10,363 nucleotides of DNA, taken from Caldimonas sp. (GTDB lineage Bacteria > Pseudomonadota > Gammaproteobacteria > Burkholderiales > Burkholderiaceae_C). The position numbers and the translations under genes were made by a program. Positions 1 through 6,096 of this stretch are shown piece after piece (position 1 is the stretch's first letter; each line of letters begins with the position of its first letter). The notes under the pieces were generated by a model. The model worked only from the letters and a program-made list of their open reading frames with translations, made no database searches and was not told where the DNA came from. The stretch is from contig JASLGD010000343.1 in the NCBI GenBank assembly GCA_030150305.1, positions 1-10,363 on the forward strand, read 5' to 3'.

Positions 1-649
1 CGCCACCCGTGAAGGTCAGCGTGTCGCTGCCAGCATTGGTGGCTGTGTAGTCAACGCTTCCACTGCCCTGCGCATCGGTGGTGATCGAGCTCGCGGACAA
101 GCCGTTGTTCAGTGAACTTGCGACCGTCACCGTCAATCCGCTGATCGGAGCGCCCTTCGAGTCGATCGCCTTCACCGATGTGGTCACGGTCTTCCCGAGA
201 CTGACGCTCGTCGGACCGGTGTAGGAGAGGACCGTGCCCGTGACAGGCAATACCAGCGTACCGAGCGCAGTTCCCGACTTGACGTTCACCGTCACGTTTC
301 GATTGCTTCTGTTTGCGCCGGCGCTCAGGACAGCGGTCGCGACGCCTGCCGAGTCCGTCTTCGTGGCTGCGCTCGTCAGCGTGCCCGAATCCGTCGAGAA
401 CGATACCGGCACCCCGGGAAGGCTCACGTTGCCGGAGTCTTTGACGATTGCGGTGATCGTGACCTGGTCGCCGGCGGTCCCAAGCTGAACGCTGCTGGCA
501 AGGACGTCGATCGCCGCAGCCGGGCTCGAACTGGAACTCGGGGAGCTGGCGGCACCTCCGAAGAGCGGCGTCCCCGCGTTGCCGCCGCCGCACGCGGCAA
601 CGATCGCCGCCACGTAGAACGCGGCGATGAGGGTCAACAGTTTTTTCAT
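1..649 (-). CDS. Ig-like (invasin-type) repeat lipoprotein, 3' end cut by window edge
   Basis: Reading the minus strand from ATG at 649 gives 216 codons with no stop before the window edge. The N-terminus MKKLLTLIAAF is a short signal peptide ending in the lipobox VAAC (Cys20), so a lipid-anchored envelope protein is expected. A Gly/Ser/Pro-rich linker (about residues 21-46) includes SSPSSSSSP. Two beta-rich modules follow, at about 47-138 and 139 to the edge. Each has the alternating hydrophobic pattern and conserved turns of bacterial Ig-like domain 1 proteins (invasin/intimin type), for example PGVPVSFSTDSGTLTS with TKTDSAGVAT, and ITTDAQGSGSVDY in the second. The gene starts 35 bases after the pilQ stop on the same strand, so co-transcription is possible, but no strong ribosome binding site is visible. 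Its codons look less GC-biased than those of the pil genes. The function is unknown. A surface adhesin or pilus-associated role is inferred only from fold and neighbourhood. Total length cannot be seen. Confidence 0.8.
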   Translation of the reverse strand, partial: MKKLLTLIAAFYVAAIVAACGGGNAGTPLFGGAASSPSSSSSPAAAIDVLASSVQLGTAGDQVTITAIVKDSGNVSLPGVPVSFSTDSGTLTSAATKTDSAGVATAVLSAGANRSNRNVTVNVKSGTALGTLVLPVTGTVLSYTGPTSVSLGKTVTTSVKAIDSKGAPISGLTVTVASSLNNGLSASSITTDAQGSGSVDYTATNAGSDTLTFTGG

Positions 650-684
650 GCGGTGCTCGTCTGCAGTCTCAGTATCGGGAGGGC

Positions 685-2850
685 TCAGCGGGCCGCCGTG
701 CGCTCGGTGACGACCTTGGGCGTCAGGAAGATGAGAAGCTCGGTCTTCGCCGACGACGTCGTTCGCGTCTTGAACAGGTTGCCGAGATAGGGAACGTCGC
801 CGAGCCAAGGCACCTTGGTGACGTCCTCGCGTTCCTGCTGCTCGAAGATGCCGCCGATCACGACCGTGCCGCCGTTCTCGACGAGCACCTGCGTCTTGAC
901 GTGCTTGGTGTTGATCGCGAAGCCGGCGGTGGTCGCCCGGCCGACGCTGTCCTTGGTGATGTCGACATCGAGGATGACGTTGCCCTCGGGCGTGATCTGC
1001 GGCGTCACCTCGAGCTTGAGGTTGGCCTTGCGGAACTGCAGCGACGTCGCGCCGCTCGACGTCGCGACCTGGTACGGCAGCTCCTCGCCCTGCTCGATCA
1101 GCGCCTTCTGCTGGTCGGCGGTGATGACGCGCGGGCTCGAGACGACCTTGCCCTTGCCGTCGGCCTCGAGGGCAGAGATCTCGAGGTTGAGGAAGCGGTT
1201 GGCGGTCGAATTGAAGAGCGACAGCGCGAACGTCGCGGGGTTGAAGCCGTTCGCTCCGGTGGCCGGAAGGTTGACGAACTGGCTGTCGGCGAACGTCGCG
1301 GTCCCCGTGGGCGTCTGCAGCGTCTGCGAGCCGACGGCGTTCATGTTGCCGCCGATCGAAACGTAGTTGTTGCCGCCCAGCGAATAGCCTGGAATGCCGC
1401 CCTGCTGCGCGCGCAGGTCGGTCGCACCGAGCCGGACGCCGAGCGAGCGGCCGAATTCCTCGTCGGCGATGACCAGCCGCGACTCGATCAGGACCTGCCG
1501 TACCGGAATGTCGATCTTGGCGATCAGCGCTTGCACTTCCTCGAGCTTCGACGGAATGTCGGTCACGAAGAGCTGGTTCGTGCGCGTCTCGAAGACCACC
1601 GCGCCGCGCTGCGACAAGATGCGGGTGGCGGTGCCGGAGCCCGAGCCGCCGCTTCCGGTCGAGCTGCCCGTGATCCCGTTCGCGATGTCCTGCACCTTCG
1701 CGTAGTTCAGCTGGAACGCCTGCGTGCGCAGCGGCTCGAGCTCGGCGATCTGCTTCTTCGCCTCGAGCTCGATCTTCTCCTTGGCGTTGAGCTCGTCCTT
1801 CGGTGCGATCAGGATGACATTGCCCGACTTGCGCAAGCCGAGGTTCTTCGCCTGCAGGATGATGTCGAGCGCCTGGTCCCAGGGAACGTCCTTCAGTCGC
1901 AGCGTGACGTTGCCGGTCACCGTGTCGCTCGTGACGACGTTGAAGTTGGTGAAGTCGGCGATGACCTGCAGCAGCGCGCGGACCTCGATGTTCTGGAAGT
2001 TGAGCGAGAGCTTCTCGCCCGCGTAGCCGGCGCCCTGGACGAGCTTGTTCGGGTCGACCTTCTGCGCGCGCACCTCGAGGACGAACTGGTTGTCGCTCTG
2101 GTAGGCGCTGTGCTCCCAGGCACCGCGCGGCTCGACGAGCATGCGCACGCGGTCGCCCGCCTGCGTCGTCGTGATGCTCTGCACCGGCGTGCCGAAGTCG
2201 GTCACGTCGAGGCGGCGGCGCAGGTTGTCGGGCAGGCTCGAGCGGAGGAACTCGACGACGAGGCTCTGGCCCTGCTGGCGGATGTCGACGCCGACCTGGT
2301 TGTTCGGCAGCTCGACGATCACGCGACCGGCGCCATCCGAGCCGCGACGGAAGTCGATGTCGCGCAGCGACAGCTGGGTGCGGTTCAGGCTCTCGGCGAA
2401 CCGCGTCGTCTGGCCGCCCGAGCTCGCGAGCGTCGCCGGCGTCGTGTTGTCGAGCGAGACGATGAGGACCTTGCCGTCGATCTGGGCGCGATAGCCGGCC
2501 GGCGCCTTCAGGTTGAGGACGAGGCGCGTGCGCTCACCCGATTGCGCGATGTTGACCGAGCGCAGGTTGCCCTGGTTGATGTCGACCGACGACTTGCCGA
2601 GCCCGTTCGTGACGCCGGGCAGGTCGATCGCGATCCGCGGCGGCGCCTGCACGGTGAAGCCGGCCGGGATCGCCGCGAGCGGCTCGGTCATCTCGATGCG
2701 GATGACCTCGGAGCCGGCCTGCTGCGAGCTGTTGATCGACTGGATGGCGTTGTTCTGCGCGAACGCAGGGACTGCCGATCCCGCCAGGACGGCAAGTGCC
2801 AAGAATCGCGAGCGCCAGCTGGTCATTGGTTTCTCCCAAATCCTCGTCAT
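685..2850 (-). CDS. pilQ: type IV pilus outer-membrane secretin PilQ
   Basis: This is a 721-residue secretin that forms the outer-membrane pore through which the type IV pilus extends and retracts. The order is: signal peptide (about 1-31, ending VPAFA before QNN); two AMIN domains (about 46-135 and 148-262), which in this family bind peptidoglycan; an STN/N0 domain (about 279-349); an N1 secretin domain (about 373-448); and the secretin beta-barrel domain (about 545-712) with the family signature VPWLGDVPYLGNLF at 680-693. A Gly/Ser-rich loop (about 396-407) sits inside N1. The chosen ATG at 2850 overlaps the pilP stop as ATGA and follows the purine-rich GGAGAAGG. A second ATG at 2826 (MTSWRSRF), preceded by GGGAG, would give a cleaner 713-residue precursor, so the start is uncertain by 8 codons. 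Domain order and length are normal for PilQ. It is the last recognisable pilus gene of the operon. Confidence 0.96.
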   Translation of the reverse strand: MTRIWEKPMTSWRSRFLALAVLAGSAVPAFAQNNAIQSINSSQQAGSEVIRIEMTEPLAAIPAGFTVQAPPRIAIDLPGVTNGLGKSSVDINQGNLRSVNIAQSGERTRLVLNLKAPAGYRAQIDGKVLIVSLDNTTPATLASSGGQTTRFAESLNRTQLSLRDIDFRRGSDGAGRVIVELPNNQVGVDIRQQGQSLVVEFLRSSLPDNLRRRLDVTDFGTPVQSITTTQAGDRVRMLVEPRGAWEHSAYQSDNQFVLEVRAQKVDPNKLVQGAGYAGEKLSLNFQNIEVRALLQVIADFTNFNVVTSDTVTGNVTLRLKDVPWDQALDIILQAKNLGLRKSGNVILIAPKDELNAKEKIELEAKKQIAELEPLRTQAFQLNYAKVQDIANGITGSSTGSGGSGSGTATRILSQRGAVVFETRTNQLFVTDIPSKLEEVQALIAKIDIPVRQVLIESRLVIADEEFGRSLGVRLGATDLRAQQGGIPGYSLGGNNYVSIGGNMNAVGSQTLQTPTGTATFADSQFVNLPATGANGFNPATFALSLFNSTANRFLNLEISALEADGKGKVVSSPRVITADQQKALIEQGEELPYQVATSSGATSLQFRKANLKLEVTPQITPEGNVILDVDITKDSVGRATTAGFAINTKHVKTQVLVENGGTVVIGGIFEQQEREDVTKVPWLGDVPYLGNLFKTRTTSSAKTELLIFLTPKVVTERTAAR

Positions 2851-3395
2851 CGCGCCTTCTCCTGCAGCTGGAGGGCGCTGCTGCGCTCGATCCACTCGCC
2901 GGCGGCGTCCTGCACGATCTCGCGGTAGGACACGTCGGTCTCGGAGATCTTGGTGATCTTTCCGTAGTTCTGGCCGAGGTAGTCGCCCGTCTTGACCTGA
3001 TACAGCAGGTTGTCGACCTTGAGCAGCGCGTATTGGCGGCCGTTCCTCATCACGCTGCCGACCATCATCATGCTGTCCACCGGGTACGCCTCGAGCGGTT
3101 CCTCGCGACGGTTGATCTCGGCCGCGAGCAGGGAATTCGGCTGCCGCGCTTCCTGCTTGAGGGCGACGGTCAGCTTTTGTGTGCTGAACGGCTCGACGGC
3201 TCCCAGCGCCGCATAGGGCTGCGGGATGAACTTCTTCGGCGGCGAGAGCGGCTCGACATTCGGCTTGACCTCGCGCTTCTGCTGCTCCATCCACTGCAGC
3301 AGCTCGTCCTGGTCGCCGGCGCAGCCGGCGAGCAAGGCAGCGCAGCCGACGACGAGCGCTGCCGCGCGGCAGCGCGCCGACATCCCGTGTCTCAT
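2847..3395 (-). CDS. pilP: type IV pilus inner-membrane lipoprotein PilP
   Basis: This 182-residue pilot-type lipoprotein links the PilN/PilO inner-membrane pair to the periplasmic N0 region of PilQ. The signal peptide ends in the lipobox LAGC (Cys25). A flexible Pro-rich segment follows (SPPKKFIPQPY, about 51-61). The C-terminal part (about 75-180) is the small beta-sandwich typical of PilP, with GSVMRNGRQYALLKVD and VKTGDYLGQNYGKI around a conserved G-D-Y-L-G-x-N-x-G pattern. The ATG at 3395 overlaps the pilO stop by 4 bases (ATGA), and its own stop overlaps the pilQ ATG in the same way, implying translational coupling on both sides. The reading frame stays open much further upstream, but that extension runs antisense-like through pilO and pilN and has no family similarity, so it was not used. 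Length and features match the family. Confidence 0.95.
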   Translation of the reverse strand: MRHGMSARCRAAALVVGCAALLAGCAGDQDELLQWMEQQKREVKPNVEPLSPPKKFIPQPYAALGAVEPFSTQKLTVALKQEARQPNSLLAAEINRREEPLEAYPVDSMMMVGSVMRNGRQYALLKVDNLLYQVKTGDYLGQNYGKITKISETDVSYREIVQDAAGEWIERSSALQLQEKAR

Positions 3396-4081
3396 GGCTT
3401 GGCCCCCGGCTTCGCCTTGACGGCCGACTTCCTGACTTCCTCGATCTCGGAGGGATCGAGATAACGGTAGGTGCGCGCGGTTGCTTCCATCGCGAGCACG
3501 CCGTTCAGCTCCTTCGCGGACACGAGGCTCACGTTGTGCAGGGTGACGATGCGCGAGAGGTTGGCGATGTCCGCCGCGAACGAGCCGATGTCGTGGTAGC
3601 GGCCCGAGACGCGGATCGAGATCGGCAGCTCGGCGTAGTAGTCCTTGATGACGACCTGGCCCGGCCGGAACAGCTCGAATTGGAGGCCGCGGCCGAGGCC
3701 CGCCTGGTTGATGTCGGAGAGCAGCGCGTCCATCTCGGCCTTGCCGGGGAGCTGCTTCTCGAGCTGCGTCACGTACTCCTCGACCTGGAGCTTTTGCTTG
3801 CGCAGCTCGCCGAGGTTCACCGCTTGGGCGAGCTTGTTGCGGTAGTCGCTCTTGAGCGCCGGCTCCTTGTTGCGCTCGCTGTCGAGCGAATCGTGCTCCG
3901 ACGACAGGACGAAGAACCAGCCCGCGACGACGACGAGGAACGTCATCGCGAGGAACGTCAGCGCCTTCGGCAGCAGCGGCCACTGGCCGGGCTCGTTCGG
4001 ATTGAGGCCGCGGAACTGCGACGCCGCGCCCTCGAACACCGAGTTGAGATCGACGTTGACGGTTTTGCTCTTGGTGGCCAT
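3392..4081 (-). CDS. pilO: type IV pilus alignment protein PilO
   Basis: This is a 229-residue bitopic inner-membrane protein that dimerises with PilN and helps position the pilus motor under the secretin. An N-terminal cytoplasmic part (1-39, containing GLNPNEPGQWP) precedes one membrane helix (about 40-60, LTFLAMTFLVVVAGWFFVL). A periplasmic coiled-coil stretch (about 64-112) and a ferredoxin-like PilO domain (about 115-207) follow. The latter contains GLQFELFRPG and PISIRVSGRYHDIGSF, which are characteristic of PilO. The C-terminal tail is Lys/Ala-rich. The ATG at 4081 lies 6 bases after the pilN stop, with a GAAGG element about 11 bases upstream inside the end of pilN. The stop overlaps the pilP start by 4 bases. 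Nothing is truncated. Confidence 0.95.
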   Translation of the reverse strand: MATKSKTVNVDLNSVFEGAASQFRGLNPNEPGQWPLLPKALTFLAMTFLVVVAGWFFVLSSEHDSLDSERNKEPALKSDYRNKLAQAVNLGELRKQKLQVEEYVTQLEKQLPGKAEMDALLSDINQAGLGRGLQFELFRPGQVVIKDYYAELPISIRVSGRYHDIGSFAADIANLSRIVTLHNVSLVSAKELNGVLAMEATARTYRYLDPSEIEEVRKSAVKAKPGAKP

Positions 4082-4087
4082 GGCGGG

Positions 4088-4747
4088 TCAGGCCTTCTTG
4101 GCGACGACGGCCGCGGACGCCGGCGCGCTCGCCGCGGCGGGGATCGCGACCGCAGCACTGGCCGCCGGCGAGGGGGGTGCATCCTGCGGACGCTTGATCG
4201 TCAGGCGGACGGAGAAATCGAACAGGCGCTTCTGCTCCTTGTTCGCGGCCTGGACCGTCGCCGCCTTGCTTTCGATCAGCTCGGGCTTGACGAGCCACTC
4301 GGAGTTGTAGGCGGTGTTGCGCAGCAGCTCCGACACGCGCTCCTGCGTCTGCGCGATGCCGGCGACGTTGAGGAGCTGGCCTTCCTGCTTGACGGAAGTG
4401 ATGTAGATGCCTTCGGGGACCTGCTTGACGAGCTCGTTGAGCACGTGGACCGGAACGTTGCGGTCGATCTGCAGGTCCTCGACCGCCTTCTGGCGCGCCT
4501 TCAGCGATGCGATCTCGGCCTTCAGGCTGGCGATGTCCTTGATCTGGATGTCGAGCTTGGCGATCTCCCGTTGCAGGAAGTCGTTTCGCTGCTGCTGGCC
4601 CGAGATGAGCTGCTGGACGACGAGGTACCAGACCCCGATCACGGCGATGCCGATGCAGGCAGCGACCCCCAGTCCCGCGAAGAAGGCGATCTTCTTGCGC
4701 TTGCGCCGCTCCTCCCGGTGGGGGAGCAGGTTGATCATGATCGTCAC
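4088..4747 (-). CDS. pilN: type IV pilus alignment protein PilN
   Basis: This 219-residue inner-membrane protein partners with PilO and carries the short cytoplasmic peptide that docks into PilM. The N-terminus MTIMINLLPHREERRKRKK contains the hallmark INLLPHRE motif (residues 5-12). One membrane helix (about 20-46), a coiled coil (about 50-92) and a periplasmic ferredoxin-like domain (about 95-186, including VPEGIYITSVKQEG) follow. The last 30 residues are an Ala/Pro-rich tail that looks disordered and is unusual in its composition. The GTG at 4747 was chosen because it overlaps the pilM stop as GTGA and has a perfect GGAGG 8 bases upstream. The ATG at 4738 (MINLLPH) is the main alternative. 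The open frame continues to 4777, but that start lies deep inside pilM and lacks support. Confidence 0.94.
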   Translation of the reverse strand: MTIMINLLPHREERRKRKKIAFFAGLGVAACIGIAVIGVWYLVVQQLISGQQQRNDFLQREIAKLDIQIKDIASLKAEIASLKARQKAVEDLQIDRNVPVHVLNELVKQVPEGIYITSVKQEGQLLNVAGIAQTQERVSELLRNTAYNSEWLVKPELIESKAATVQAANKEQKRLFDFSVRLTIKRPQDAPPSPAASAAVAIPAAASAPASAAVVAKKA

Positions 4748-5823
4748 TGCACGAACCTCCGCATCGCCAGGCCGCATGCGGTGAGGTACGACGACGCTTC
4801 ACGGCGCAGCTTGGCCTCGCGAACCGCGGAACCGAGCTTCATGTTCTCGAACGGATTGACGACCATCGACGCGAAGCCGGTCAGCTCCGTGACGCGGTCC
4901 TTCAGGCCGGGCAGCGTCGCGGTGCCGCCGGCGAGCATCACGTAGTGCACCTTGTGGTGCGGCGTGCTGGTGAAGAAGTACTGCAGCGCGCGGCCGATCT
5001 CCTGCGACAGGCTGTCGACGAAAGGCGCCAGCAGCGTGGTGTCGTAGTCCTCGGGCAGGTCGCCGGCGAGCTTCTTCTGCTCGGCCTCCTCGAACGAGAA
5101 GCCGTACTGGCGCGAGATGAGCTGGGTGAGCTGCGAGCCGCCGAACGCCTGGTCGCGGTCGTAGAGCATCTCGTCGTCGCGCAGCACCTTGAGGCTCGTC
5201 GTGTCGGCGCCGATCTCGAACAGCGCGACGAGCGCGTCCTTGCCTTCATTCGGCAGGCTGCCGATGACGCGGCTCATCGCCAGCCGCGACGCGTGCGATT
5301 CGATGTCGAGGACGGCGGGCTTCAGCCCGGCGGCTTCGGCGAGACCCTGGCGGTCCTGGACGCGGTCCTTGCGCGACGCCGCGATCAGCACCTCGACGTC
5401 GCCGATCGACGTCGGGCTGGGCCCGATGACGCAGAAGTCGAGGCTCACCTCGTCGAGCGAGAACGGGATGTACTGGTTGGCCTCGGTCTCGACCTGCAGC
5501 TCGAGCTCCTCCTCGCGAAGCCCGGCGGGAAGCATGATCTTCTTCGTGATCACGGCCGACTGCGGCATCGCCATCACGACCTGGCGCGTGCGCGTGCCGC
5601 TCTTCGTGACGAGCCGCTTGACGGCCTCGGCGACCTCGTCGAACTTCTCGATCTGGCCGTCCGAGATCCAGCCCTTCTCGAAGCTCTCCGAGCCGAATCG
5701 CTCGAGGATGAATTCGCCGCTTCCGCTCTGGCCGAGCTCGACGAGCTTGACGCTGGAAGAGCTGATGTCGAGTCCGATCATCGGTGGGTGCTTGCGCCCC
5801 AACAACGTGTCGAGAAAGCTCAC
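4744..5823 (-). CDS. pilM: type IV pilus cytoplasmic actin-like protein PilM
   Basis: This 359-residue protein has the FtsA/actin-like fold. It binds ATP and the PilN N-terminal peptide on the cytoplasmic face, linking the pilus motor to the alignment complex. Nucleotide-fold motifs are visible: phosphate-1 loop IGLDISSSSVKLVEL (16-30), a phosphate-2 region FEIGADTTSLKVL (202-214), and the adenosine-type motif LAGGTATLPGL (297-307). The length is normal for PilM. The start is GTG at 5823, supported by an AAGGGG element (5828-5833 on the complementary strand) 4 bases upstream and by the typical N-terminus MSFLDTLLGRKHPPMIGLDI. It is the first gene of the pil operon and is transcribed away from mrcA. 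Its stop overlaps the pilN GTG by 4 bases. No missing key residue was noticed. Confidence 0.96.
   Translation of the reverse strand: MSFLDTLLGRKHPPMIGLDISSSSVKLVELGQSGSGEFILERFGSESFEKGWISDGQIEKFDEVAEAVKRLVTKSGTRTRQVVMAMPQSAVITKKIMLPAGLREEELELQVETEANQYIPFSLDEVSLDFCVIGPSPTSIGDVEVLIAASRKDRVQDRQGLAEAAGLKPAVLDIESHASRLAMSRVIGSLPNEGKDALVALFEIGADTTSLKVLRDDEMLYDRDQAFGGSQLTQLISRQYGFSFEEAEQKKLAGDLPEDYDTTLLAPFVDSLSQEIGRALQYFFTSTPHHKVHYVMLAGGTATLPGLKDRVTELTGFASMVVNPFENMKLGSAVREAKLRREASSYLTACGLAMRRFVQ
4756..4760 (-). promoter_or_regulatory. ribosome binding site deciding the pilN start
   Basis: The minus strand reads GGAGG here, 8 bases before the GTG at 4747 and 17 bases before the ATG at 4738. The spacing favours the GTG that overlaps the pilM stop codon. 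The site lies within the last codons of pilM, as expected for translational coupling. Confidence 0.7.
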
Positions 5824-5865
5824 GGGACCCCTTTTCCAGCGTCGCGAAAACAGCGCGCTGGAGTG

Positions 5866-5895
5866 TTAATAAGTTACTTCGATGCTAGCAGTAAA
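5866..5895 (-). promoter_or_regulatory. candidate pilM operon promoter
   Basis: On the minus strand TTTACT (5890-5895) and TATTAA (5866-5871) are separated by 18 bases. Each matches the sigma-70 consensus at four of six positions. Transcription would begin near 5859, leaving a leader of about 36 bases before the GTG of pilM. The support is the AT-rich local context and position only. Other pairings in this island are possible. Confidence 0.3.
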
Positions 5896-6067
5896 GCCTT
5901 TGATTCCCCAAGGAAAAGCCAGGGCTGCTAAGGCAGCCTCGTTGCAAATCTCACACGGCGCGGCTCGGCGAGTTGCGTCCATCTGCAACGCGTTTTTTGG
6001 GGTGTCGATTCCGTCACTGATCGACCCTGCGGCGAGTGTCGTCAACCGTGCCGCGGGGGTCGCTTTC

Positions 6068-6073
6068 TATAAT
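6068..6073 (+). promoter_or_regulatory. -10 box of the mrcA promoter
   Basis: A perfect TATAAT lies 23 bases before the mrcA GTG. No convincing TTGACA-like -35 element is present at the usual 16-18 base spacing (the hexamer at 17 is ACCGTG), and there is no extended TG element. Transcription should start near 6080, giving a short leader of about 17 bases with no obvious Shine-Dalgarno sequence. Confidence 0.6.
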
Positions 6074-6096
6074 GCAACCGCTCTGACTGGACACGT

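Larger units (their letters stand above)
5824..6096. promoter_or_regulatory. divergent pilM / mrcA intergenic region
   Basis: This 273-base region separates the divergently transcribed pilM and mrcA and must hold the promoters of both. It contains an AT-rich island (about 5863-5905) in otherwise GC-rich DNA, an inverted repeat followed by T6 on the plus strand (5972-5998), and the TATAAT of mrcA (6068-6073). A short open frame runs through 5882-6100, but it has no ribosome binding site and its product MLAVKPLIPQGKARAAK resembles nothing I recognise, so it is not called. No clear sigma-54 site or named operator was seen. Confidence 0.6.

Noticed and set aside
51..593. 180-residue minus-strand ORF at the left end
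   Set aside because: It is in a different frame from the Ig-like lipoprotein and is Arg-rich without motifs. The lipoprotein frame from 649 has a signal peptide and recognisable domains.
901..2928. 675-residue plus-strand ORF opposite pilQ
   Set aside because: It is a GC-driven shadow frame: highly charged Arg/Asp/Glu/Leu-rich product without motifs, lying antisense to an unmistakable secretin.
2851..3294. Upstream extension of the pilQ frame (869-residue version)
   Set aside because: It overlaps pilP in another frame and is Arg/Ala-rich without similarity. The signal peptide of PilQ begins at 2850 or 2826.
3536..4945. 469-residue plus-strand ORF opposite pilO/pilN/pilM
   Set aside because: Antisense shadow crossing three real gene boundaries, with no motif and no ribosome binding site.
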